In this document: one piece after another, positions 1-6,857 of the stretch | Layout of the letters: the number at the start of each line of letters is the position of its first letter | Numbering within the stretch: position 1 is the stretch's first letter | From: a virus | DNA length: 25,449 bases | Reading direction: 5' to 3' (one strand) | Virus record (IMG/VR): IMGVR_UViG_3300006810_006315 | Coordinates: 1-25,449 of that record | Translations under genes and position numbers: made by a program | Notes under the pieces: generated by a model | The model's database searches: none | Told to the model about the DNA's origin: nothing | What the model saw: only the letters and a program-made list of their open reading frames with translations

Positions 1-260
1 ATATGATACATAGCTAATATATCACATAAATCATCTTCTGTCAAATAAGGAATGATCTCATCAACGTAAGATACTGCTTTAAGTTGAGTATAGCGTTCAA
101 CCACTGTTTGAATAGGTGCATTCTTTTCTTTGCGATCTAAGGCTGGGTTAATTTGTAAACCACAAATCAAATAGTCACATTGTTCTTTTGCTTCACGCAA
201 CATTTGAATATGCCCAGCATGCAAAAGGTCGAATGCACTGCATGTAAATCCGACTTTCAT
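1..260 (-). CDS. Cytidylyltransferase-like nucleotidyltransferase (C-terminus beyond window)
   Basis: The 86 visible residues begin MKVGFTCSAFDLLHAGHIQM. The HAGH motif at residues 14-17 is the HxGH nucleotide-binding signature of the small cytidylyltransferase superfamily (TagD/glycerol-3-phosphate cytidylyltransferase, HldE-type). These enzymes activate a phosphorylated alcohol or sugar with a nucleotide. The reading frame runs open to the window edge, so length and any second domain are unknown. The start ATG overlaps the stop of the upstream dehydrogenase gene in an ATGA junction, suggesting translational coupling. Together with that dehydrogenase it probably makes an activated sugar or polyol for the glycosyltransferases in this region; the exact substrate cannot be told from the sequence. 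Confidence 0.8.
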   Translation of the reverse strand, partial: MKVGFTCSAFDLLHAGHIQMLREAKEQCDYLICGLQINPALDRKEKNAPIQTVVERYTQLKAVSYVDEIIPYLTEDDLCDILAMYH

Positions 261-1009
261 TTTCTTCCTCTCACATCTTTATTATAGTTTTGAACTTCTT
301 GGAGAATAGATAGATCGCCACCAAGTTGTTCTACAGTTTTTAGTATTGCAGATACATCTTTTGGAAAGCAATGACCTCCGTATCCTCTTTCTTTTGTCAC
401 TTTTGTATGACTTGTACCTATTCTATCATCTAAAGCCGTATATGTCAACACTTCATTTGCGTCAACACCAGTAGCTTCGCACACGTCATACATTTGATTA
501 AAGAAAGCAACCTTCGCCGCAAGGAAGCTATTCCTAAAGTATTTAGTCAAAATTAAAACTTCGGGATCATGAGTGACTACAGTTGTACCAAGTCTCATAC
601 TGAGAATACCAGCCCAGAATGCAGTGTCGCCACCGCCAATATAGGTAAACTCTTGTTTCTTAAAATCTTCCATTGCATGCTCGGCTCTAAGAAACTCTGG
701 TGAAAAGGTAAGCTTTGCCTTAGGATAAGCCCTTTTCATTAATCTCCAGCCTTCTAGAGAGATCGTGGACTTAATTAGAATAGGCACATCAGGAGGTACG
801 TCTTCTATGATAGAATACACATTCGACATGTCACAAGATCCATCTGTATCCATTGGTGTACTAACGCATACGATGATGGCATCCATGTCTTTACGCCAAT
901 TTCCATATCCTTTATCAGGATCGTAGATATAAGTTTTTACATCTCCGCCTTCAAGAGCAAGAGCATGTGCCATACCTACAAAGCCGTATCCCGCTATTTG
1001 TAATTTCAT
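257..1009 (-). CDS. Short UDP-glucose/GDP-mannose dehydrogenase family protein
   Basis: The 250 residues open with a Rossmann motif GYGFVG (residues 7-12) and contain GYGGHCFPKD near the C-terminus, where Cys214 is the expected catalytic cysteine of UDP-glucose/UDP-ManNAc/GDP-mannose dehydrogenases. Such enzymes oxidise a nucleotide sugar twice with NAD to a uronic acid. Cellular members are about 390-450 residues; this one ends about 35 residues after the cysteine and so lacks the C-terminal UDP-binding domain. It may be a compact phage variant or use a different substrate. It overlaps both neighbours by ATGA junctions and feeds the same nucleotide-sugar pathway as the following cytidylyltransferase. 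Family assignment is firm; substrate is not. Confidence 0.88.
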   Translation of the reverse strand: MKLQIAGYGFVGMAHALALEGGDVKTYIYDPDKGYGNWRKDMDAIIVCVSTPMDTDGSCDMSNVYSIIEDVPPDVPILIKSTISLEGWRLMKRAYPKAKLTFSPEFLRAEHAMEDFKKQEFTYIGGGDTAFWAGILSMRLGTTVVTHDPEVLILTKYFRNSFLAAKVAFFNQMYDVCEATGVDANEVLTYTALDDRIGTSHTKVTKERGYGGHCFPKDVSAILKTVEQLGGDLSILQEVQNYNKDVRGRK

Positions 1010-1371
1010 TTATCAAACTCAATAGGGAACGGAGAAGAGATACCAGCAGAATCTTTTTTGTCTTCCCACTCGTGGATATGTTCGAGTTTCTTCTCTTTTG
1101 TCCATTCTTTGAGATAGTCGTTATCACGATCGAACAACTGAAGAACACGAGGCTCATCTAGAATGAAAGTATCAACAATTTGCTCACCCATCCAACTCTG
1201 AGAAAATTCATTTACTTCTTCGCACGTTACGGAGTCATTTGCGTATTTAATCAATGTTTTATCATCAAGCTTTACATCGGGAGACATGCCTTGCAAAGCG
1301 CTTACAGGAATTGCATATCTCTGCCTGAATTGACTTACTGCGGTTACAACTACGTATCTTTCATTTGACAT
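1006..1371 (-). CDS. Conserved-looking phage protein of unknown function
   Basis: This 121-residue protein starts MSNERYVVVTAVSQFRQRYA and ends in a charged tail. I recognise no catalytic motif, membrane segment or signal peptide. The N-terminal beta-rich stretch followed by an acidic, Trp-containing C-terminal half suggests a small soluble globular protein. It overlaps the downstream dehydrogenase gene by ATGA and the upstream 47-residue gene by 11 bases, so it is very likely translated. Position within the transcript headed by the SleB hydrolase gives no clear functional hint. Confidence 0.75.
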   Translation of the reverse strand: MSNERYVVVTAVSQFRQRYAIPVSALQGMSPDVKLDDKTLIKYANDSVTCEEVNEFSQSWMGEQIVDTFILDEPRVLQLFDRDNDYLKEWTKEKKLEHIHEWEDKKDSAGISSPFPIEFDK

Positions 1372-1504
1372 TACAAGTCTCCAATGCTACGGAGTACCCC
1401 TCCTCTATCATGCCATCATGAAAAGAAAGAGCATCCTTTTGTTTATCGAAATAATATTCTGCTACAAGATTGTTATCTTTATCCCAAGCTTTTACGAGGT
1501 ACAT
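1361..1504 (-). CDS. Small (47 aa) unknown protein
   Basis: An ATG lies one base after the stop of the SleB hydrolase gene (sequence TAATATG), and the frame runs 47 codons before overlapping the next gene by 11 bases. It starts MYLVKAWDKDNNLVAEYYFD and is acidic with regular beta-strand-like alternation. The frame stays open further upstream inside the hydrolase gene, but that part is a shadow: only the segment after 1504 fills otherwise empty sequence. Function unknown. The tight packing on both sides is the main support for its being real. Confidence 0.62.
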   Translation of the reverse strand: MYLVKAWDKDNNLVAEYYFDKQKDALSFHDGMIEEGYSVALETCNVK

Positions 1505-1505
1505 A

Positions 1506-2024
1506 TTACTCCCAGCGATAGAAAATGTGAGCGCCAAGACGACCCACTTGCTGTAGATCTTTGGCCCAGTTTGGTTTGACATAAGTAGCGTGGTAGTGTG
1601 TTGCACCTTCGGTAATACCACGAAACTTGTTATACTCAAGCATATTGAAAGCAATAAGTTGAGCTTCTTGCCAACGATCTTCGTCTTGAGGATTGTCGGC
1701 TTTTCCGTCACAGTACCAAGAGAATTGGCACATGTTACGAATCATTACCATCTTACTTGGATCTTTCCAAGATGGTTTTTGTTTTCCTTGTTGTACAACT
1801 TCACAGATTGTGTTTGGGTAGCGAGTATCTTTTACTCGGTTTAGAACCACGTCTGCTACACCTGCTTTATCTGCAAGATTGCTACCACGTGCTTCATAAT
1901 AGATGTTAAGTGCTAAACAGCGTAACTCTTCTGCTGATGCTCTTTTTTCTACTTCAGCGAATGCTACTGTGATACTACCTAGGATTAGAGATCCTGTTAG
2001 GATTGCGGAGATTAGGTTTTTCAT
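1506..2024 (-). CDS. Secreted cell-wall hydrolase, SleB/Hydrolase_2 family
   Basis: The 172-residue protein has a typical Sec signal peptide (basic MKN, hydrophobic core, AFA cleavage site after residue 23). The mature part shows the SleB/CwlJ-type hydrolase signatures: YYEARG at 42-47 with the expected catalytic Glu44, FSWYCDG at 101-107, and HYHA at 143-146. Relatives are peptidoglycan hydrolases (lytic transglycosylases/amidases) acting in the periplasm. A good ribosome site (GAGG) precedes the ATG, and a near-consensus sigma70 promoter lies just upstream. It is a second wall-degrading enzyme besides the GH19 endolysin, but separated from the lysis genes and under a different promoter class. 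It may therefore serve wall remodelling, entry or superinfection exclusion rather than final lysis; this is inference. Confidence 0.9.
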   Translation of the reverse strand: MKNLISAILTGSLILGSITVAFAEVEKRASAEELRCLALNIYYEARGSNLADKAGVADVVLNRVKDTRYPNTICEVVQQGKQKPSWKDPSKMVMIRNMCQFSWYCDGKADNPQDEDRWQEAQLIAFNMLEYNKFRGITEGATHYHATYVKPNWAKDLQQVGRLGAHIFYRWE

Positions 2025-2049
2025 TGTACTGCCTCATTGTTATACTATT

Positions 2050-2078
2050 AATATAGTACTTTTACCAGTGAATGTCAA
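2050..2078 (-). promoter_or_regulatory. Near-consensus sigma70 promoter upstream of SleB hydrolase
   Basis: On the minus strand TTGACA (2078-2073) is followed after 17 bases by TATATT (2055-2050). It sits in the 67-base gap behind the coiled-coil gene and about 25 bases before the hydrolase ATG. The -35 is embedded in GGTTGACATT, the same decamer as in the promoter before the primase gene. The host RNA polymerase should use it without phage late factors, so it is probably an early or constitutive promoter. Confidence 0.8.
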
Positions 2079-2091
2079 CCCTTTTTTTCAA

Positions 2092-2325
2092 TTAATTTGC
2101 AATTTGTTGCAAAACATTTTTCAATCTCCAAACCAATCCTCCTTGAATTGCTTCTTGAGACCATAAAGTTTCATCTTCTACGATTGCGCTTAACGCATCC
2201 TTTAGCATCATATTGTCTTGGCGAAGGCCGTTGTTCTCTTCATAGAGTTCGGCCTTCTCCCTTCTTAGTTTTTCTACATCTGCTTTAAGATAAAGCAGTC
2301 CTTGTTCAACTCTTCTTTTTGCCAC
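2092..2325 (-). CDS. Small coiled-coil protein
   Basis: A 77-residue protein whose residues ~8-50 form a strongly charged heptad pattern (KADVEKLRREKAELYEENN and following), typical of a parallel coiled coil, with a Trp-containing C-terminal segment. I chose the GTG at 2325 because GAGAAG lies five bases before it; an in-frame TTG at 2337 would add four residues. It overlaps the end of the glycosyltransferase-sulfotransferase gene. No family recognised; possible roles include oligomerisation partner or small regulator. It ends directly before the sigma70 promoter. Confidence 0.7.
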   Translation of the reverse strand: MAKRRVEQGLLYLKADVEKLRREKAELYEENNGLRQDNMMLKDALSAIVEDETLWSQEAIQGGLVWRLKNVLQQIAN

Positions 2326-3856
2326 GGTACTTCTCAAAGAATTCGTAATCAGATTTATATATGCGTTTTATAAATTCGATTTGTTCTTTTGAGAAGGTTT
2401 CACGAGTGATTTCTTTTACTGTCTCGTTCATGACTTCGTTGATTCCAAAACGATCATTTACTTCTTCTCGTTTAACAACTTCAATCTTCTTAAAACGTTT
2501 AGTGTCGACAAATTGGCACTGAGGATGGAAGTGGTGAACCTGATGCTGAGATGTTATCTTACTCAGATTCTTAAAGAATAGATCTACTTTTTCTTCTATT
2601 TCCAGTTCTTCTAGCTTATATCCTAGAGATGAGAATACATCTTGACCATAAGCATAATAACGTTGTTTTGGTGTCACATAAGCATTAATGCACGAGATGA
2701 ATCGATCTACTGGATCTGTCCATATCATAATTGGCACACCTGCTTCATCGTACTCATCATCATCTCTAAACACTTGCTTACGATCTGGGAAGCTTTCCTT
2801 AATAGTTACAGAGCAGCTACGAGGTACTTCAAACCAGTATTGTTTTCCATCTAGATTATATAGTAACGGGAAATCTAGCTTTGTACACCAAAAACATCTA
2901 CACTTATTAAAAGAATATTCACCATTAATATCTTCTTCTGGTAAGAAGAAATCTTTTAGCCACTTCTCCTGAAAGATAAGTTTGGGAAGATCTGCAACAG
3001 GGTGTCTTTTAAGAACATGATTCTCGTTACCATCAGGAGCCGTTTCTTCTTCAGCAACTCTTTGAGCCTCATATGTTTCAAATCCGCTGAAGCCCTGCTG
3101 TTCCATCCATGCAAATTTATCGTGTGCATGAGCAAACGAGTGCGCTTTAATTGTTCTTTGTTTGTCATTTCCCATCCAAGCAAAGTGCCAACCCATGTCT
3201 TGAATAACAACGTTAGCATGTGTAGGCCATCTTGTTGGAAGTTCAACTGCACCACAGCGCAGACGATTAACTGTCCACTTCATAATTACATCTTTACGTG
3301 CAAAGAACATAGCTTTCCACCAAACAACTGGACCTTTTTCTTTCTTATAATGTATGCGTAGATCAGCACGACCTTGCAAATAAGCAAGAGGAATCTTAAT
3401 TAGAACCTGAGGATTTGCTCGAGCCATTCTTGCAACCCACTTTACATTCTCAGGTTTAATGATCTCGTCGCAGTCGCCATAAATGAAAATGTCGTCGTTA
3501 TTAAACTGATCCATTACTGACATAACAGCATCTTTCTGTAGGCGTTCTCTTGCGCGAGCATATACAGAATCGTCATTCTTTGCGTTCTCACCAGCATTTC
3601 TTCTGTCTAGTTTAAGAACTTCGATATCATCAGTTTCTGGAATATCATGTTCTACATAGATAATCTTTTCCATTGGTAGACCTTGCTTACGAGCAATCTC
3701 CATGAATTTCCTTTCAACAGGCTGACCACTATGAGTTTTATTAGACTCTACAATAATAAACTTATCAACAACATCCTTAAGAAGATTCACTCTAAGATAG
3801 AGCATCTCTTCGTTATAAGGTGCAAAAAATGGAAAACAATCTACAATCTGAGGCAT
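2306..3856 (-). CDS. Fusion: GT17-like glycosyltransferase plus sulfotransferase-like domain
   Basis: The 516 residues divide into two parts. Residues 1-~300 look like glycosyltransferase family 17 (MGAT3-type, beta-1,4-GlcNAc transfer): VDCFPFF at the start, VVDKFIIVES at 29-38, and a metal-binding-like DCDE at 128-131. Residues ~335-516 resemble a sulfotransferase: VPRSCSVTIK (344-353) in the position of the PAPS 5'-phosphosulfate loop, PVDRFIS (382-388) in that of the 3'-phosphate loop, and a terminal IYKSDYEFF typical of the family. The phosphosulfate loop is degenerate, so activity is uncertain. The start overlaps the upstream methyltransferase stop (TAATG). It would add and possibly sulfate a sugar on a virion or host-surface glycan. 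Confidence 0.75.
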   Translation of the reverse strand: MPQIVDCFPFFAPYNEEMLYLRVNLLKDVVDKFIIVESNKTHSGQPVERKFMEIARKQGLPMEKIIYVEHDIPETDDIEVLKLDRRNAGENAKNDDSVYARARERLQKDAVMSVMDQFNNDDIFIYGDCDEIIKPENVKWVARMARANPQVLIKIPLAYLQGRADLRIHYKKEKGPVVWWKAMFFARKDVIMKWTVNRLRCGAVELPTRWPTHANVVIQDMGWHFAWMGNDKQRTIKAHSFAHAHDKFAWMEQQGFSGFETYEAQRVAEEETAPDGNENHVLKRHPVADLPKLIFQEKWLKDFFLPEEDINGEYSFNKCRCFWCTKLDFPLLYNLDGKQYWFEVPRSCSVTIKESFPDRKQVFRDDDEYDEAGVPIMIWTDPVDRFISCINAYVTPKQRYYAYGQDVFSSLGYKLEELEIEEKVDLFFKNLSKITSQHQVHHFHPQCQFVDTKRFKKIEVVKREEVNDRFGINEVMNETVKEITRETFSKEQIEFIKRIYKSDYEFFEKYRGKKKS

Positions 3857-4437
3857 TATCCAACTCTCTCTAAAATACTTAGTCCATTGTTATTTGTTCT
3901 GATTTCTTTATATCGCCAATGGCGGTTTGCAATCAGGAAGTTAATGATGGCAGGAAGCAATCCTTCACCTGGAATTGAGTGCTTATCTCTGTAATGTTGC
4001 CAATCTTCTTTTTCGTCTCGTACTGCGTACGTATGAGTATCATGAAATACAAGATACTTACGAGCCTTGTTTCCATGAAGTTTAAGCTCTTGAGTAAGCT
4101 GATGATTAGCATGCCAAGTATCGATAAACAATAGATCGCATTCGTCGATCTCAATATCAAGCACATTAGCTTTAATATACTGTGCGTCCTTACCAGCTTC
4201 TCTTGCATGCACAAATAGATTTTCTACATGGTCAAACATACGTACATCATATGCTCTAATCTTATTCGCGTTTGTTCTCAAGAAAGCACGAGTACTCGCG
4301 CCACGACGAGTACCCATTTCTGTAATGCTGTCGCACTCCATTCCTAGCTCATATAGAATTGGCAAGTGCTCGTTAATATCGGAAAACGTGTTGCATGCAT
4401 CATCGTATTCCTTATCAATAATTTGTAAAAAGCTCAT
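3856..4437 (-). CDS. Class I SAM-dependent methyltransferase-like protein
   Basis: The start is taken as the ATG at 4437, which overlaps the upstream dehydratase stop (ATGA), giving 193 residues; a GTG 12 bases upstream is less likely. EMGTRRGASTRAFL (40-53) fits a variant glycine-rich SAM loop, DLLFIDTWHA (101-110) the acidic strand-4 motif and FHDTH (131-135) a following metal-site-like motif. This is the arrangement of the Methyltransf_24/cephalosporin hydroxylase-like group. The GLLPAI...TNNNGLSILER ending is a strongly patterned C-terminus. Placed between sugar-modifying genes, it probably methylates a sugar or glycan intermediate; the substrate is unknown. Confidence 0.72.
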   Translation of the reverse strand: MSFLQIIDKEYDDACNTFSDINEHLPILYELGMECDSITEMGTRRGASTRAFLRTNANKIRAYDVRMFDHVENLFVHAREAGKDAQYIKANVLDIEIDECDLLFIDTWHANHQLTQELKLHGNKARKYLVFHDTHTYAVRDEKEDWQHYRDKHSIPGEGLLPAIINFLIANRHWRYKEIRTNNNGLSILERVG

Positions 4438-5459
4438 ATGTCTAACCACCTTGTATTATCTAGAGTCCAATGTACTACTTCTGCAATGCGATCGGCAACT
4501 GGTTGTGGAGTCCATCCCATATTTGCCATACGTTCACCTGAGAGAGCGTAACGAAGATCATGACCAGGACGGCTGCTATGGAAATCCATAAATTCATACT
4601 TGAGTTCCTTTCCTTGAGCATCTGCAATCATTTGAGCAAGTTCAAGGTTATTCAATTCAGTTGCACCACAAATATTGAACTTAGGACATTTGATTCCAGA
4701 GTTGTTTGTCATATCCAGTGTGCGGTCGTTTTCAAGTAGGAATAGTGTTGCATCAGCTACATCTTCAGCATGGATATAGTGACGGCTGCCTGGAATTGTT
4801 TTAGTAGCATCAGAGTGAATTGTAATTGTGTCACCATCACGAGCTCTACGAATACATAGAGGAATAAACTTTTCTGGATGTTGACGTTGACCGAACACGT
4901 TCATAGTATGCGTAATATAGATTGGCATATTATAAGTGTTCTGATATGCTACGGCGAGTTCCTCACCACCTGCTTTAGATGCTGAGTATGGGTTTGTTGA
5001 GTTATAACGATCATACTCATCATACTTAACACCTTCAGGGGCAGGGCCGAATACTTCATCAGTTGAGAAATATAAGAATCGTTCTAGGTTATCCTGACGA
5101 CGAGCATAGTCTAGAATATTACATGTACCAACGACGTTATCCATTACAAATTCCATAGGACGTTCAATAGAACGATCTACGTGAGAACCTGCTGCAAGGT
5201 GTGCAACGATATCAACAGGACCAATGTCTGCTTCGAGCATTGGGTTGATTTCTGCTTTTAAATCGTGGTAAATTGTACGAACTCGTTTGCGCTCAGCTGG
5301 TGTACGATCTAACAATAGATCATGCAAACGATTTAAGTTGCCACTATAATCTAGACGATCTAGTGTTACAACTTCCCAATCTGTTCGGATAAGTACTTGA
5401 TTAATTAAGTGGTGCGCAATGAAACCGCCGCCACCGGTGATAAGAATTCGTTTTGCCAT
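4434..5459 (-). CDS. dTDP-glucose 4,6-dehydratase-like SDR (RmlB family)
   Basis: A full-length (341 residue) extended short-chain dehydrogenase. The NAD loop ITGGGGFIA is at 7-15, the dehydratase-type TDE triad element at 133-135 (STDEVFG) and the YSASK catalytic Tyr158/Lys162 follow. RPGHDLRYA near the C-terminus is characteristic of dTDP-glucose 4,6-dehydratases. It would convert an NDP-glucose to the 4-keto-6-deoxy sugar, the entry to rhamnose and other deoxysugars. GGAG precedes the ATG. It has an unusually long leader for this genome (83 bases after a late-promoter-like GATAAATA) with an inverted repeat. The other Rml enzymes are not in the window, so the 4-keto sugar is finished by host or off-window enzymes. 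Confidence 0.88.
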   Translation of the reverse strand: MAKRILITGGGGFIAHHLINQVLIRTDWEVVTLDRLDYSGNLNRLHDLLLDRTPAERKRVRTIYHDLKAEINPMLEADIGPVDIVAHLAAGSHVDRSIERPMEFVMDNVVGTCNILDYARRQDNLERFLYFSTDEVFGPAPEGVKYDEYDRYNSTNPYSASKAGGEELAVAYQNTYNMPIYITHTMNVFGQRQHPEKFIPLCIRRARDGDTITIHSDATKTIPGSRHYIHAEDVADATLFLLENDRTLDMTNNSGIKCPKFNICGATELNNLELAQMIADAQGKELKYEFMDFHSSRPGHDLRYALSGERMANMGWTPQPVADRIAEVVHWTLDNTRWLDI

Positions 5460-5494
5460 AATGTCTCCGTCATCAAAATCATTGTGAAAAGTGA

Positions 5495-5530
5495 CCCCTC
5501 GGTTAGAGCTGATATACGTGGCCTGAGGGG
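5495..5530 (-). repeat. Inverted repeat in the leader of the dehydratase gene
   Basis: CCCCTC (5495-5500) pairs with GAGGGG (5525-5530). Two further G-C pairs extend the stem past a one-base bulge, leaving a loop of about 19-20 bases. It lies between a late-promoter-like GATAAATA and the dehydratase start. Neither strand has a strong U-run after it, so a classical terminator is doubtful; it could be a 5'-leader structure. Confidence 0.5.
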
Positions 5531-5542
5531 CGTTATTATCTT

Positions 5543-5550
5543 TATTTATC
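5543..5550 (-). promoter_or_regulatory. T4-type late promoter candidate, GATAAATA (dehydratase gene)
   Basis: The minus strand reads GATAAATA, one base from the T4 late consensus TATAAATA. It overlaps the stop codon (5548-5546) of the methyltransferase gene and lies 83 bases before the dehydratase ATG, farther than any other copy here. Confidence 0.5.
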
Positions 5551-6199
5551 TACAATTACACGGTGCAGGTTTTGGTGGATTGCTTGTAAGTAGTGTATTT
5601 AAGCTAGCACACCAATCCTTATGTTCTTCCTTATTTATCGGTTTGTACACGTGTAAATTCTTAACGTGATTAATATTTCTTCTATTGCAAGAAGCCTTAA
5701 TTTGTTTCGTAAGCTCAGTATCTACAGCATATCCTCTGCTGGTCCATTCTCCTACCCACTCGGCCTGTGGTCTCTCAGCAATATGACCGTGACCACCTTG
5801 GCCTGGTGTTGCTGCCGAGAAAACCACTACGCGAGGATTTTTAGAATGCATCCAATCGATAATCTTTGTATGATACTGACGAGCGACATGTTCCATTACT
5901 TCTACAGAAAAAATCATGTCATACTCTGGCAGGATACCTTCTGGTTCGGGATCTACTGTAGCATCCCAAGTAAACTGAGTAGCATTTTCATGTGAAAACT
6001 TCTCAGGATCCATAGGAGCCGGTTCGATGCCATGTACTGTTTGGACTCCATGATTAGCAAAGAACTCGCAATACCAACCAATTCCACAGCCAAATTCTAA
6101 AACCGTTGTCGGTTTAAGATTTTCAACTACCCAACGATTCATCCCATCATTGAAATTGTTTGGGTACATGTTCTTATGTGTATCTAGAGTCCAATGCAT
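5546..6199 (-). CDS. Class I SAM-dependent methyltransferase
   Basis: The 217-residue protein has a clear SAM-binding motif I, VLEFGCGIGWY (33-43), an acidic motif II region around GIEP, and FSVEVMEHV as the post-motif with the usual EVxEH pattern. These are marks of the Methyltransf_11/23-type class I fold. The target is not evident. The start ATG overlaps the stop of the DUF454 gene by one base, and the stop is buried in a late-promoter-like sequence. Lying upstream of the dehydratase, it may methylate a small molecule or sugar. The first codons (HWTLD) share a 16-base identical stretch with the last codons of the dehydratase gene. Confidence 0.85.
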   Translation of the reverse strand: MHWTLDTHKNMYPNNFNDGMNRWVVENLKPTTVLEFGCGIGWYCEFFANHGVQTVHGIEPAPMDPEKFSHENATQFTWDATVDPEPEGILPEYDMIFSVEVMEHVARQYHTKIIDWMHSKNPRVVVFSAATPGQGGHGHIAERPQAEWVGEWTSRGYAVDTELTKQIKASCNRRNINHVKNLHVYKPINKEEHKDWCASLNTLLTSNPPKPAPCNCR

Positions 6200-6675
6200 T
6201 ACTTTAACCAGCCAAGTTTCTCTCCCGCATCAATACGACGCTGTGCTTCTTCTTTCGAGCCTGGAAATCTCCATGCCCAAGTGACAATCAAAGCAAACAA
6301 AATAAACAAGTATAATGTTGCCATAGGATTACCTGTTCCAAACCACATAACAGCAAGTGATGTTGACATGACTGCCATCATAATGTACTTACCTTTTTGT
6401 GGATATACTTTATATTGCTGCCACTCACGAATGAATGGCCCGAATAATTTGTGATTCATAATCCAGTTATGAAACTTTTCACTTGACTTAGCAAAGCAGA
6501 ATGCTGCACCAAGAATTGGTGTACTCCAAGGAATACCTGGTAAGATTACTCCAAGATAAGCTATACCTAAGCAGATAATCCCAAGGGCAAACCAAAAAGC
6601 CTTTTTGATTTTAGTCATTTTACTCTCTTTCTTCCATAATGTTTTGCCGAAAAACGCGGCTTCAAGTTGATTCAT
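6199..6675 (-). CDS. DUF454 (YbaN-like) inner-membrane protein
   Basis: The 158-residue protein contains ICLGIAYLGVILPGIPWSTP followed by AAFCFAKSSEKFHNW and NHKLFGPFIREW, the conserved core of DUF454/YbaN. Three to four hydrophobic segments (about 27-60, 100-115, 118-135) place it in the inner membrane. The family's biochemical role is not established. The first ATG (6675) overlaps the preceding stop (ATGA) with a GAGG site. An ATG 19 codons later, with GAGAG five bases before it, would give a protein closer to the usual family length; either start is possible. It is the last gene of the ALAS group, so a membrane role connected with that metabolism is possible but unproven. Confidence 0.82.
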   Translation of the reverse strand: MNQLEAAFFGKTLWKKESKMTKIKKAFWFALGIICLGIAYLGVILPGIPWSTPILGAAFCFAKSSEKFHNWIMNHKLFGPFIREWQQYKVYPQKGKYIMMAVMSTSLAVMWFGTGNPMATLYLFILFALIVTWAWRFPGSKEEAQRRIDAGEKLGWLK

Positions 6676-6857
6676 ACTGACCTCGTTTTATAATAAGAAC
6701 GATAGATTTGAAACAACTCAATCTGATCTAACGCTTCTTCTATTATATATTCATCGCGACTATGTTTTCTTTCAGCCATATTAATCGCTTCTTCTTTACG
6801 CGGTGACATGCTTATAAGATCACCTTCTTTATTTCTTGTGACCCACATGCAATACAT
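6672..6857 (-). CDS. Small (61 aa) unknown protein between ALAS and DUF454 genes
   Basis: This frame begins inside the last codons of the ALAS gene (29-base overlap) and ends in an ATGA overlap with the DUF454 gene, which argues that it is translated. It is highly charged, with a C-terminal helical segment rich in Glu, Tyr and Ile ([17 protein letters not shown]). An in-frame ATG three codons downstream (6848) is an equally good start. I recognise no family. Confidence 0.65.
   Translation of the reverse strand: MYCMWVTRNKEGDLISMSPRKEEAINMAERKHSRDEYIIEEALDQIELFQIYRSYYKTRSV

Noticed and set aside
1505-1711. Upstream extension of the 47-residue gene inside the SleB hydrolase gene
   Set aside because: The extension is out of frame with well-supported hydrolase motifs; only the part after 1504 lies in otherwise empty sequence.
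2097-2112. TTGCAA...TTGCAA possible hairpin at the end of the coiled-coil gene
   Set aside because: A six-base AT-rich stem with no U-run on the minus strand; too weak to call a terminator.
4438-4449. GTG start four codons upstream for the 3856-4437 methyltransferase
   Set aside because: The ATG at 4437 forms the ATGA overlap used throughout this genome, while the GTG has no better ribosome site.
5632-5639. GATAAATA on the minus strand within the methyltransferase gene
   Set aside because: It lies inside coding sequence with no gene start at the usual 25-41 base distance; chance occurrence in AT-rich DNA.
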